Both the position numbers and the translations under genes were made by a program. From positions 1 through 9,097 of the forward strand of contig CAYRYR010000108.1 in assembly GCA_964428385.1 (NCBI GenBank): a stretch of 9,097 nt of DNA, in the 5' to 3' direction. Numbering within the stretch: position 1 is the first letter of the stretch; every line of letters begins with the position of its first letter. Below, piece after piece: positions 1-7,863 of the stretch. The notes beneath the pieces are model-generated. The model was not told the origin of the DNA, ran no database searches, and saw only the letters and a list, made by a program, of their open reading frames with translations. Source of the DNA: JAFGOM01 sp964428385. GTDB taxonomy: Archaea; Halobacteriota; Methanomicrobia; Methanomicrobiales; Methanospirillaceae.

Positions 1-262
1 TTTGTTGTTTTAACAGTATTGTATCGGTGATAATATATGAGGTTAGATGAAAGATTGATGCGTTATTTACTATCTCTTCAGCAGCCTTTTTTGACTGCCT
101 GATATGATTATGCCATCCCAGATATTCGATCTGTGTTATTACTGATATATTTAGTGTTTTTTCGATTATCTCCTTAATTATGTTTATTCCTGGAGAAGGG
201 AGTGTATCCGCGAGATAATCAATCAGAATATTTGTGTCTATGAGGAACTCGTGTATGCTCAA
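1..262 (-). CDS. PIN-domain ribonuclease toxin, VapC-like (partial, C-terminus outside window)
   Basis: Probable toxin of a type II toxin-antitoxin pair. PIN domains are Mg-dependent ribonucleases with a cluster of acidic residues. Eighty-seven codons are readable before the window edge. Near the N-terminus is the hallmark FLIDTNILIDYL, giving the first acidic residue D9. A second acidic residue, E46, lies in VITQIEYLGW, and D80 in ITDTILLKQQ fits a third. The rest of the active site would lie beyond position 1. I chose the TTG start at 262 because it overlaps the stop of the upstream antitoxin frame by four bases (TTGA), a common arrangement for coupled toxin-antitoxin genes. A GTG two codons earlier (266-268) is the alternative. 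The antitoxin next to it is broken, so this may be an orphan toxin or itself decaying downstream. The family is fairly sure; activity and RNA target are unknown. Confidence 0.8.
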   Translation of the reverse strand, partial: MSIHEFLIDTNILIDYLADTLPSPGINIIKEIIEKTLNISVITQIEYLGWHNHIRQSKKAAEEIVNNASIFHLTSYIITDTILLKQQ

Positions 263-450
263 TTCCACTCATTCCGCATTTTATCTTCTTCCTCTCTTCC
301 GCATTATCCCTTTCCTTTGAGAATCCCCCGGTATTTTTTTATTGAAACAGACTGGCGTTTGTTATCGCTGTTATCTTCTCTACTCTACTGGTTCCAGATC
401 TTAATAGGAATAAGGACAGCGGTTTTGTTACCCTGAGCATCAAGAACATA
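259..450 (-). pseudogene. Degraded antitoxin gene upstream of the PIN toxin
   Basis: One minus-strand frame reads YVLDAQGNKTAVLIPIKIWN, which resembles the N-terminal part of small Phd/RelB-type antitoxins (a segment like VxDxxGNxxAVLIPIxxW). The same frame then has TAG at 385-387 and TAA at 304-306. Between and after them are stretches such as VSIKKYRGILKGKG and KMRNEWN, the last ending in a TGA (259-261) that overlaps the toxin start. There is no start codon before the conserved segment, because stops lie directly upstream (TAG 451-453 and a TAA two codons further up). The frame is kept across about 190 bases while start and continuity are lost, which points to a decayed gene and not to random sequence. 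Sequencing errors could explain one stop but hardly all. The antitoxin subfamily is uncertain. Confidence 0.6.
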
Positions 451-453
451 CTA

Positions 454-675
454 ATTTTATCCTAATGATGATTGAGTGCTACCATATCCTATTTTTGTCT
501 TCCTGATAGGAGATATGATTTCCCATTGAAGGTTTTTTTACCTTTCGGACAGTTGACGGTATTTCTTATTGCTGAAACTCCATTCAGTTAGGAATGCGAT
601 ATCCATCACCAGCAAAAGATCATTTCAAAACACCTATCCCTTTATACGTACACCATTTATCATTGGATTAAATCA
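454..675. other. Divergent intergenic region without a recognised gene
   Basis: AT-rich spacer between the minus-strand toxin-antitoxin remnant and the plus-strand BREX operon. I see no convincing gene, RNA or inverted repeat here. No piece of a brxA (DUF1819) gene is recognisable in the plus-strand frame I translated (frame 1, open about 472 to 591 without an ATG). A short minus-strand frame (about 538-623, containing AFLTEWSFSNKKYRQLSER) is open and lies in the same register as the antitoxin remnant, but I recognise no family. The right end carries the brxB promoter. Confidence 0.6.
641..646 (+). promoter_or_regulatory. TATA-like box of the BREX operon
   Basis: TTTATA lies 30-35 bases before the brxB ATG (676). 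Archaeal TATA boxes sit about 25-27 bp before the transcription start, which would put the start near 668-673, at or just before the ATG. No Shine-Dalgarno sequence is visible before brxB, so a leaderless or nearly leaderless mRNA is likely. I see no clear BRE element. This is inferred from spacing and composition only. Confidence 0.45.
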
Positions 676-1254
676 ATGAAAACTGAAGCCAGGATTGAAC
701 TGCTCAAGGAAAAGATTGTGACAGATGAATTTTTAAAAGCAAGGGGATTGGGAAATGAAGTTCCTTTTTGGATTTTTGATTATCCACCTGAAGATGAACT
801 CTTAATCAGACGGTCTCTACTAAAAATTGAGGGTATCATGAAATCTCATGCTATCAATGTTATTGTTATTGATCTGTACAATGTATGTCTTGAGATTATT
901 CAGAGTAAAATTTCATATGAACAGGTGATAGAATTTGAGAGAAAAAAAGGGTCTGATGAACTTCTCAATAAGCTCCGAATAATCCTAAAACCAGAAATCA
1001 TAAAAAAATTCATTGCAGAGAGAATAAACTCTTCCGAACCGGTAAAAGTTGTCTTTCTTATGGGAATTGGGAAGGCCTGGCCTCTTATCCGATCTCATTC
1101 TATTCTCAATAATCTCCAACCAATCCTGGGTAATATTCCTTTAGTAGCCTTCTATCCAGGCACCTACAATAATTCAGAATTAAGCCTGTTTGGAAGGTTT
1201 AAAGATGCTAATTACTACCGGGCGTTTCGGATGATAAACGATGGAGAGACTTAA
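676..1254 (+). CDS. brxB: BREX system protein BrxB (DUF1788)
   Basis: A 192-residue cytoplasmic protein of the DUF1788 family, one of the core proteins of type 1 BREX, where it is needed for phage defence and/or host methylation; its biochemical role is not well defined. The family signature is in the C-terminal third: VVFLMGIGKAWPLIRSHSIL, then NNLQPILGNIPLVAFYPGTY and a final SLFGRFKDANYYRAFRMI (about residues 123-188). Length is normal for the family. There is no signal peptide or membrane segment. The ATG at 676 is the first in the frame and follows a TATA-like box closely. It is the first gene of the visible operon, with brxC 15 nt downstream. In typical type 1 loci brxA (DUF1819) precedes brxB, but none is seen here. 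Confidence 0.93.
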   Translation: MKTEARIELLKEKIVTDEFLKARGLGNEVPFWIFDYPPEDELLIRRSLLKIEGIMKSHAINVIVIDLYNVCLEIIQSKISYEQVIEFERKKGSDELLNKLRIILKPEIIKKFIAERINSSEPVKVVFLMGIGKAWPLIRSHSILNNLQPILGNIPLVAFYPGTYNNSELSLFGRFKDANYYRAFRMINDGET

Positions 1255-1257
1255 TTT

Positions 1258-1264
1258 GAGTGAT
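1258..1264 (+). promoter_or_regulatory. Ribosome binding site of brxC
   Basis: GAGTGAT ends five bases before the brxC ATG and is close to the archaeal Shine-Dalgarno core GAGGTGAT. It supports the ATG at 1270 and translation of brxC from an internal site on a shared mRNA. Confidence 0.5.
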
Positions 1265-1269
1265 TAATT

Positions 1270-4200
1270 ATGGAACCAAAAATTCAGGATTTATTTATCC
1301 ATGATATTAAACGTGAGATAAACGGGGTCATTAAGGTTGACCAGGAGGATGACCTGAATGTCTTTATTGAACTTTATGAGTATGTGGTGACAAAGGAATC
1401 CTTAAAATATATCGATACATTTTTCCAACGATATGCGTCAGCATTAAAAAATCCTACTGATAAGATTGGTGTATGGATATCCGGAGATTTTGGGTCTGGA
1501 AAGTCCCATTTTCTGAAGATTTTATCGTACCTTCTTGAGAACCGCAACGTGAAAGGGAAAACAGCCCTTGAATTCTTTGAAGAGAAGATATCTGATGCAG
1601 ATATCATTAATGCCCTTGAATCTTCTGTCCGAACTGGGACAAAGGATATCATCGTATTTAATATTGATTCAAAATCAGGAGAGACAGGGGAGAGGATTGT
1701 TGATATCCTGATGCGGGTCTTTAATGAAAAGCGAGGATTTTTTGGAGATGTATTCTGGATTGCAGAGTTGGAAGAGAATCTTGCTGATAATGGATTGCTT
1801 GATTCCTTTAAAAACGAGATATTCAATATCACCGGAGATTCATGGGAGGATGTCAGGACCAGGTATTCCTTTGAACAGGATGATATTGTTGAGGCCCTGT
1901 GCCGCTGTGATTTTCAGAGCAGGGAAGCATCACACCGGATGTTTGAATCTGACGGTCAAAATTACATCTTAACACCTGATAAGTTTGCAAAGGCTGTTTT
2001 GAAATATTGTACATGCCGGGGTAAAGACCACCAGGTTGTCTTTTTAATTGATGAGATAGGCCAGTATATCGGGGATAACAGTCAGCTGATGCTGAATTTG
2101 CAGACGGTTGCAGAGAATCTTGGCTCTACTCTGAATGGGAAGGCATGGATTGTCGTGACCTCCCAGGCTGATATTGAGACTGCTTTAAAGGCAATGAAAG
2201 GAAAAGAGGTAAAACAGGACTTTTCCAAGATTCAGGCACGGTTTGATACAAGGGTGAGTCTTTCGAGTGCAAATGTTGACGAGGTTATCAAGAAGAGGAT
2301 TCTTCGAAAGAAGGAAGAATATTTAGAGATGATGTCGTTATTTTATGAAGAGAAGAAGGTCATCCTCAAGAACCTGATATCATTCTCACAGGGAGGTGCG
2401 GAGATGAAAAACTACCGTGATGAGGAGGATTTCACGGCAGTATATCCTTTTGTTCCGTACCAGTTTAACGTGCTGCAGAAGGTGTTTGAGAAGATCCGGA
2501 CGACCGGGTTTACCGGAAAGCATCTTGCCAAGGGTGAACGGTCGATGCTTAATGCCTACAAGGAGTCTGCAGAACATTATGGCGAGTATGAACTCGGCAC
2601 CCTGATTCCTTTTCACTCATTTTATGATACAATAGAGAGTTTTCTTGACCCGATTATCAAGAAGACGATAACCCAGGCAGGAGAGAATGAACACCTTGAG
2701 GAGTTTGATTGCCTTCTTTTAAAGACGCTCTTTATGATACGACATGTTCAGGAGCTCCCAACTACCCTTGATAATTGTATCGTACTCTCACTCACCGATG
2801 TTGATGAGGATAAACTCAAACTCCGGGACCTGGTTATAGCTTCCTTAAACCGGTTGGAAAAAGAGACACTTATCAGTAAATCAGGAGATACATTTCATTT
2901 TCTGACAAATGAAGAGCAAGAGATAAACCGGGAGATAAAGCAGATTGATATTGACCGGCATCTGGTAATCCAGGAGATCTCTGAGGTGGTATTCAATACC
3001 AATACCATCTGCCAGAAGTCATACGGGGATTACAAGTTCAATAAAGCAGTAGATGACAGAGTTTTCGGTTCATCTGATGCAGATCTTACTATCCGGTTTT
3101 TAACGCCTATTTCTGATGAATTTTTTAAGGGAGATAGTCAGCAGTCCCTGAGTGGAGATAATTTAAGTTCAATTAATTCAGATGATACTCTTCTCTTTGT
3201 TTTCCCTGATGACAGGCAGTTTACTGATCAGATAGAAGGATACCTGCAGATTGGGAAGTTTTTGAAACAGAACCGGTCAAACAGGGATGATGACCTGATG
3301 AAAAGGATTCTTATCGGGAAGCAACGTGAAGCAGATACGCTTCGGGAATCATCAGGTTTTGCCATCTGTGAAGGAGTGAAGAATGCCAGGATCTTTATTG
3401 ACGGTGTTGAGATCCGGATGCTTTCAGGGAGTCCGAAGGAGCTGGTAAAAGAGGGTTTTGACCGGCTTGTCAAAAATGTTTACAGCAAGTCGGATTATGT
3501 TACAAAGAATTTTGAGTCTGATACAGAAATCCTCAGGCTTTTAAAATCCGATGATCTTGAACGATGGGGCCTTGGTAAATCAGAAACAAACTGTCTTGCA
3601 CTTGATGAGATGCGTGATTATATCAGTGTAAAGTACGAGAAGAAGATCCCGGTGGTTATGAGTGAACTTGTCTCGCACTTTTCACGGAAACCCTACGGAT
3701 GGAAAAGTCTGACCATATCGGGTCTTATTGCAACTCTGTATAAAGGGGAAGATATCAGGCTCCGGTACCAGAAGATGTTTCTTTCGCAAAATCCCGAGGA
3801 CATTACGAAGTACCTGACCCGGAGAGAGAACTTTGACAAGATTATCATCGAGATTCGCACGAAAATTAACCATGCAATCCTGCAGGACGTAAAGGCAATA
3901 CTCCATGAGGTTTATGATAAGGTCGATATTCCTGATAAAGAACAGGATCTCTATGATGTCGCACGATCGGTTCTGGAAGGGAAGAAACAGGAACTATCAG
4001 ATGACCTGGTAAAGTACTCAGAAGAACCACGATATCCCGGGAAAAAGAGGATTGAACCGTATCGAAACCTGCTTCGGGATATTCTTTCGATTACTGATCC
4101 AACAGCGTTTCTTGAAGATCTTTCCCAGGAAAAAAATGAGATCAACCGGCTGGCTGGCGAGGCTGATATGGCAGTCAGGTTTTTTGAAGGAGGCCAGAAG

Positions 4201-4809
4201 GAGATATTCAAGCGAATTCTGGACAAAAATGACAATTACCAGCGAAATTCAATATTCCTGGATGAGAAGGCCGGGAAAAGCCTTGAAGAGTTAATGCAGA
4301 TTATCAAATCAGAAGATCCGTACCCTGATATTAAACAACTCCCTCAACTGGAGAGTTCTATCGAGTCGTCACTTGCGGAGTCACGTGAGCAGCTTCGGGA
4401 AGATTTGGAAAGATCTGCTATATCATTTAGAGATCAGACTGACCGTGAATTCAGTTATTCTGATTACTATAAAGAATCCATTGCCTCTGAAATAAGAGAG
4501 ACATTTGATGGATATGTCACTAAGGCATTACATTCCAAAGACTGTTCACACTTAAAACTTCAGACAGGGAATTTATCAAATTTCTATGAGAAGATCTATC
4601 ATAAAACTGAAGAGACGATTAAGGCACATAATACTTATGAAATAGATCCCGATCCGGATCCAGGAAAACAAATGCTTCATATCAATTCAATTGAATTATT
4701 CCGTACCAATTCAACCATAGAGACTGAAGAAGACCTTGAGAGATATCTAAATGGTATCAAAAAGAAATTCCAGGAATTTCTTAAAACAAAAAAAATTCAG
4801 GTGATCTGA
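1270..4809 (+). CDS. brxC: BREX system P-loop ATPase BrxC
   Basis: A 1179-residue AAA+-like ATPase, the large NTPase of BREX (PglY in Pgl systems), required for both defence and host methylation. The Walker A loop is GDFGSGKSH at residues 72-80, preceded by the usual N-terminal region (KIQDLFIHDIKREINGVIKV). A Walker B-like segment VVFLIDEIGQY places D261/E262 as catalytic acids, and IVVTSQADIE around residue 298 fits a sensor strand. The long C-terminal half is charged and helical, rich in Glu and Lys, in keeping with the coiled regions of this family. The size matches typical BrxC (about 1200 residues) and the frame is uninterrupted, so it appears intact. Its last codons overlap the Shine-Dalgarno site of pglX, two bases upstream of the pglX ATG, so translation is probably coupled. 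A run of eight A (4788-4795) lies near the 3' end. Confidence 0.95.
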   Translation: MEPKIQDLFIHDIKREINGVIKVDQEDDLNVFIELYEYVVTKESLKYIDTFFQRYASALKNPTDKIGVWISGDFGSGKSHFLKILSYLLENRNVKGKTALEFFEEKISDADIINALESSVRTGTKDIIVFNIDSKSGETGERIVDILMRVFNEKRGFFGDVFWIAELEENLADNGLLDSFKNEIFNITGDSWEDVRTRYSFEQDDIVEALCRCDFQSREASHRMFESDGQNYILTPDKFAKAVLKYCTCRGKDHQVVFLIDEIGQYIGDNSQLMLNLQTVAENLGSTLNGKAWIVVTSQADIETALKAMKGKEVKQDFSKIQARFDTRVSLSSANVDEVIKKRILRKKEEYLEMMSLFYEEKKVILKNLISFSQGGAEMKNYRDEEDFTAVYPFVPYQFNVLQKVFEKIRTTGFTGKHLAKGERSMLNAYKESAEHYGEYELGTLIPFHSFYDTIESFLDPIIKKTITQAGENEHLEEFDCLLLKTLFMIRHVQELPTTLDNCIVLSLTDVDEDKLKLRDLVIASLNRLEKETLISKSGDTFHFLTNEEQEINREIKQIDIDRHLVIQEISEVVFNTNTICQKSYGDYKFNKAVDDRVFGSSDADLTIRFLTPISDEFFKGDSQQSLSGDNLSSINSDDTLLFVFPDDRQFTDQIEGYLQIGKFLKQNRSNRDDDLMKRILIGKQREADTLRESSGFAICEGVKNARIFIDGVEIRMLSGSPKELVKEGFDRLVKNVYSKSDYVTKNFESDTEILRLLKSDDLERWGLGKSETNCLALDEMRDYISVKYEKKIPVVMSELVSHFSRKPYGWKSLTISGLIATLYKGEDIRLRYQKMFLSQNPEDITKYLTRRENFDKIIIEIRTKINHAILQDVKAILHEVYDKVDIPDKEQDLYDVARSVLEGKKQELSDDLVKYSEEPRYPGKKRIEPYRNLLRDILSITDPTAFLEDLSQEKNEINRLAGEADMAVRFFEGGQKEIFKRILDKNDNYQRNSIFLDEKAGKSLEELMQIIKSEDPYPDIKQLPQLESSIESSLAESREQLREDLERSAISFRDQTDREFSYSDYYKESIASEIRETFDGYVTKALHSKDCSHLKLQTGNLSNFYEKIYHKTEETIKAHNTYEIDPDPDPGKQMLHINSIELFRTNSTIETEEDLERYLNGIKKKFQEFLKTKKIQVI
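4799..4806 (+). promoter_or_regulatory. Perfect archaeal Shine-Dalgarno site of pglX
   Basis: AGGTGATC, complementary to the archaeal 16S rRNA 3' end, lies inside the last brxC codons and ends five bases before the pglX ATG (4812). It fixes the pglX start, ties its translation to brxC, and is one of the best archaeal signs in the window. Confidence 0.8.
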
Positions 4810-4811
4810 TA

Positions 4812-6328
4812 ATGGACAAGACAAAAGTCCAGGAGTTTTCTGATTCGTTACGGAATAATTTACTTGAGGAAACAAAAAAAAAGGCCGCATTTTATGGTAT
4901 TTCCGAAAAGGAGATCCTGCAGGAAGAGAGTAAGTATGAGGACTCGATTCTCATCGGTGGGAAGATCCACCCCATCGAGACCGCATCCCAGCGGGATGAA
5001 TTGAAAAAAGAGATCGAAAAGAAAGGATACGATCGGGTGATGGAGGAGGTTACCTATACCTGGTTTAACCGGTTCGTTGCGATACGGTTCATGGAAGCGA
5101 ATGGATACCTGCCGGTCAGGGTCTTTTCTTCTGCATCACCGGGAAAGACCGAACCTGATGTCCTCTCAAAGGCACTCGATCTCTCATTTCTCGATATTGA
5201 CCGTGAATTTGTTCTTGATCTGAAGTCACAAGGCAGAGATGAAGAACTCTTCCGGTACCTGCTCCTGCGGTTCTGTAACTTTCTTTACAAAACGATGCCC
5301 TTTCTCTTCGAGCCGATACAGGACTATACCGAACTCCTCTTCCCTGACCGGCTGCTTCATACCGAGTCTCTGCTTTCTGACCTGAACACGATAATCAGCG
5401 AGGATGACTGGAAGGAGACCGAAACCATCGGGTGGATATACCAGGACTATATCGCCGAGAAGAAAGATATCCTGATAAAAGCCAAGAAACAGTACACCGT
5501 AGACCAGATCCCGGCAGTGACCCAGCTCTTTACTCCGAAGTGGATTGTCCGGTACATGGTTGAGAACTCGCTTGGCCGGCTCTGGATGCTTAACCGTCCC
5601 CATTCCCGGTTGTATGAGAAGATGGAGTATTATATCCATCCGGATGAGAAGGAGCCTGATTACCTCAAAGTATCTTCTCCACAGGAGTTAAAAATCTGTG
5701 ATCCTGCCTGCGGATCCGGGCACATCCTTGTGTATGCCTTTGATCTGCTGTATGCCATCTACCTTGAAGAAGGGTACCTTGAGCAGGAGATCCCAGAACT
5801 CATCCTCAGAAACAACCTGTATGGTATCGAGATTGACCGCCGTGCCGGATCCCTTGCAGCATTTGCCCTTGTGATGAAGGCACGGCAGAAGGATAAGAAG
5901 TTCTTTTCCCACCCGGTCCAGCCGAATATCTGTGTACTTGAGGATATTGAACTGAATGAGCATGAGATAGAAGAATATATACATGCCATCGGAAACAGCC
6001 ACTTTCCGCCCAACTTTTCAGAGACACTCCTACAGTTTTCCGAGGCTTTAAACTTCGGATCACTCATCCGTCCCATCCTTTCTGATGTATCTGATATCCA
6101 CAAGATGCTTGCCACAGCGAATATCTCGTCAAACCTGATGCTCTTTGAGACACACCGAAAGGTGCTCAAAGCCCTGAAGCAGGCTGAGTACCTGCAATCC
6201 AAGTATCATGTGGTGGTTGCCAATCCACCGTATATGGGAGGGAAAGGACAGAATAATCGATTAAGAGATTTTGCGAAGAAAAACTATCCGGACAGTAAAG
6301 CAGATCTTTTTGCCATGTTTATTGAACG
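4812..6328 (+). CDS. pglX: BREX-1 adenine-specific DNA methyltransferase PglX (partial, 3' end lost in assembly gap)
   Basis: The N-terminal 505 residues of PglX, the N6-adenine methyltransferase that marks host DNA in BREX and is needed to discriminate phage. An N-terminal helical region (residues 1-110, including VTYTWFNRFVAIRFMEANGY, a BREX-1 PglX signature) is followed by AVTQLFTPKWIVRYMVENSL. The SAM-binding motif I is CDPACGSGHILVYAFD (D297-H304 core). The catalytic motif NPPY is at residues 471-474, in VVVANPPYMGGKGQN, as expected for a gamma-class N6-adenine methylase. The family is usually about 1200 residues, so roughly 700 residues are missing, including the rest of the methylase fold and the target-recognition region. 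Reading enters 100 N at codon 506. A run of nine A in codons 21-24 could be slippery. The frame that continues past the gap belongs to another gene. Confidence 0.93.
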
Positions 6329-6428
6329 NNNNNNNNNNNNNNNNNNNNNNNNNNNNNNNNNNNNNNNNNNNNNNNNNNNNNNNNNNNNNNNNNNNNNNNN
6401 NNNNNNNNNNNNNNNNNNNNNNNNNNNN
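6329..6428. other. Assembly gap, 100 N
   Basis: Exactly 100 unknown bases, the conventional placeholder for a scaffold gap of unestimated length. On its left PglX stops at less than half of its usual length; on its right an AlbA_2 domain begins a few residues after its expected start. About 2 kb of pglX must be missing, so the real gap is much longer than 100 bases, unless pglX is truly truncated. Further genes (pglZ or others) could also lie inside. Confidence 0.97.
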
Positions 6429-7844
6429 ACGCTTGAGTTTAAGAGAGATCTCTCTTCTCCAAAAAATATCGTAAAGACCATCGTAGCCTTTGCCAATACC
6501 GCAGGTGGCAGGATTATTATCGGGGTTGAGGATGGTTCTCATGCCGTCACCGGTGTCGCTGATCCTCTTGACGAGGAGGAACGGCTCTGCAATCTGATTG
6601 CTGACTCGATTGCCCCGCGACTAGTCCCGGATCTCGAACTTCTCTCCATCAAAGATAAAACGCTTCTCCTGGTTCAGGTTTATCCGAGTGGAGGGCGGCC
6701 TCATTTCCTGAAAAAGGAAGGGTCGATGGAGGGAGTATATGTCAGGCTTGGGTCAACCAACCGGAAAGCTGATCGTGAGTTGATTGCTGAGCTCTCGCGG
6801 ACCAGCTCAGGAGTCTCTTTTGATGAACTTCCCATGCCCGATCTTTCAGAAGAAGATCTTGACATCGATGCAGCTCAGAAGAGTTTTTCAGGGATCCATG
6901 AACTCACCCGGGAAGAACTGCTTACACTCAAACTTCTGGTCAAAGATCAGGGGAGGGATGTCCCCACTCACGGTTCCATGCTGCTCTATGGGAAGAGACG
7001 TGATTACTACTTCCCAGATGCCTGGGTCCAGTGTGGTCGGTTTATCGGAAAAGACAAGGCATATATCTTTGACCATATCGACATTCATGACCACCTTCCG
7101 GATGCAGTGGAGAGTATCATTTTGTTTCTGAAGAAGCATGCCATGAGAGGTGCTGATTTCTCTGATATCAGGCGAAGGGATATCTGGAGTATTCCGCTCA
7201 CCATCCTTCGGGAAGTTATCATCAACGCTCTCGTCCATGCAGATTATTCACAGATAGGAGCACCTATCCGGGTATCGTTCTTCGATGACCGTATAGAGAT
7301 AGAAAATCCCGGTATCCTCCTCCCTGGAATGACAATAGAGGATGTGAAATCCGGCGTATCAAAGATTCGGAACCGGGTTATTGCACGGGTGTTTCGGGAG
7401 CTTGACTTAATTGAGCAGTGGGGAAGCGGGTTTCGGCGGATTCTTAAGGAGGCTGAAGAGCAGGGAATTTCCGAACCGGTTATCGAAGAGATTGGGATGC
7501 GGGTAAGGGTTACGGTTTTTCTCTCCGAAGAACTGGTGATTCACACCAAGGGACTAAGTAGGGACCAAGTAGGGACTGAGTCGGGACCAAGTCCTCCTAA
7601 CGGGGACCTGGTTTTACTGAATGATGAGCAGCATCTGGTTCTCCAGGCTTGTATCCAGGAGTCCGGAATTACGGAACTGATGGCAGTGGTACACAGAACC
7701 AACCGGAGTAAGTTCAGAGAAGCTGTGATAAATTCGTTGCTGGATAAGGAGCTGCTGGAGATGACTGTTCCTGAAAAACCTAACAGTAGTAAGCAGAAAT
7801 ACCGGGTGACTCGGAAAGGTAAAGATCTCGTGGGAATTCATTGA
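6429..7844 (+). CDS. AlbA_2 / HATPase_c_4 / winged-helix putative regulator (partial, N-terminus lost in gap)
   Basis: 471 residues are readable. The N-terminal Schlafen-type AlbA_2 domain starts at TLEFKRDLSS and includes IVAFANTAGGRIIIGVEDG and VYVRLGSTNRKA (about readable residues 1-115). A middle region leads to an HATPase_c_4 (RecG-C-like) domain with the N-box EVIINALVHADYSQIG, then IEIENPG and EQWGSGFRRI. A variable linker (about 375-395) precedes a C-terminal winged-helix-like domain ending ...KYRVTRKGKDLVGIH. Such proteins are often named 'transcriptional regulator' or 'ATP-dependent DNA helicase RecG-related', but no helicase motifs are present. DNA binding and ATP binding are inferred from the domains; the biological role is not known. 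Probably only 10-20 N-terminal residues are missing, since AlbA_2 proteins have the EFK motif near their start. Same strand as the BREX genes, but co-transcription cannot be judged across the gap. The linker holds a four-copy 11-bp repeat. Confidence 0.85.
   Translation, partial: TLEFKRDLSSPKNIVKTIVAFANTAGGRIIIGVEDGSHAVTGVADPLDEEERLCNLIADSIAPRLVPDLELLSIKDKTLLLVQVYPSGGRPHFLKKEGSMEGVYVRLGSTNRKADRELIAELSRTSSGVSFDELPMPDLSEEDLDIDAAQKSFSGIHELTREELLTLKLLVKDQGRDVPTHGSMLLYGKRRDYYFPDAWVQCGRFIGKDKAYIFDHIDIHDHLPDAVESIILFLKKHAMRGADFSDIRRRDIWSIPLTILREVIINALVHADYSQIGAPIRVSFFDDRIEIENPGILLPGMTIEDVKSGVSKIRNRVIARVFRELDLIEQWGSGFRRILKEAEEQGISEPVIEEIGMRVRVTVFLSEELVIHTKGLSRDQVGTESGPSPPNGDLVLLNDEQHLVLQACIQESGITELMAVVHRTNRSKFREAVINSLLDKELLEMTVPEKPNSSKQKYRVTRKGKDLVGIH
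7550..7593 (+). repeat. Tandem repeat, four copies of an 11-bp unit
   Basis: Four consecutive units: GGGACTAAGTA, GGGACCAAGTA, GGGACTGAGTC, GGGACCAAGTC (consensus GGGACYRAGTM). They encode the linker between the HATPase_c_4 and winged-helix parts (around GLSRDQVGTESGPSP). Because 11 is not a multiple of three, each copy is read in a different frame, and gain or loss of one copy would shift the frame and remove the C-terminal domain. Confidence 0.92.
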
Positions 7845-7863
7845 AAGAAAAGGGATGGGGTGT

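Noticed and set aside
251..436. Plus-strand ORF of 61 codons (MYAQFHSFRI...)
   Set aside because: It lies opposite the antitoxin remnant and toxin start, has a low-complexity Ser/Leu-rich translation and no family resemblance.
538..623. Short minus-strand frame containing AFLTEWSFSNKKYRQLSER as a gene or transposase remnant
   Set aside because: It is protein-like but very short, and I could not match it to a family. It is only mentioned in the intergenic entry.
1374..6202. Many ORFs of 62-152 codons on both strands within brxC and pglX
   Set aside because: They are shadows of long intact genes with recognised motifs; their translations show no domain and they lack ribosome sites.
7550..7593. 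CRISPR array
   Set aside because: The 11-base units are directly adjacent without spacers and lie inside a reading frame.
4812..7844. A single 1010-residue methyltransferase/AlbA_2 fusion protein
   Set aside because: It depends on reading through 100 unknown bases; both halves are known separate families, each truncated at the gap.
6429..7844. RecG-type ATP-dependent DNA helicase
   Set aside because: This name is often transferred to the family, but the readable sequence has no Walker A or other helicase motifs, only AlbA_2, HATPase_c_4 and winged-helix features.
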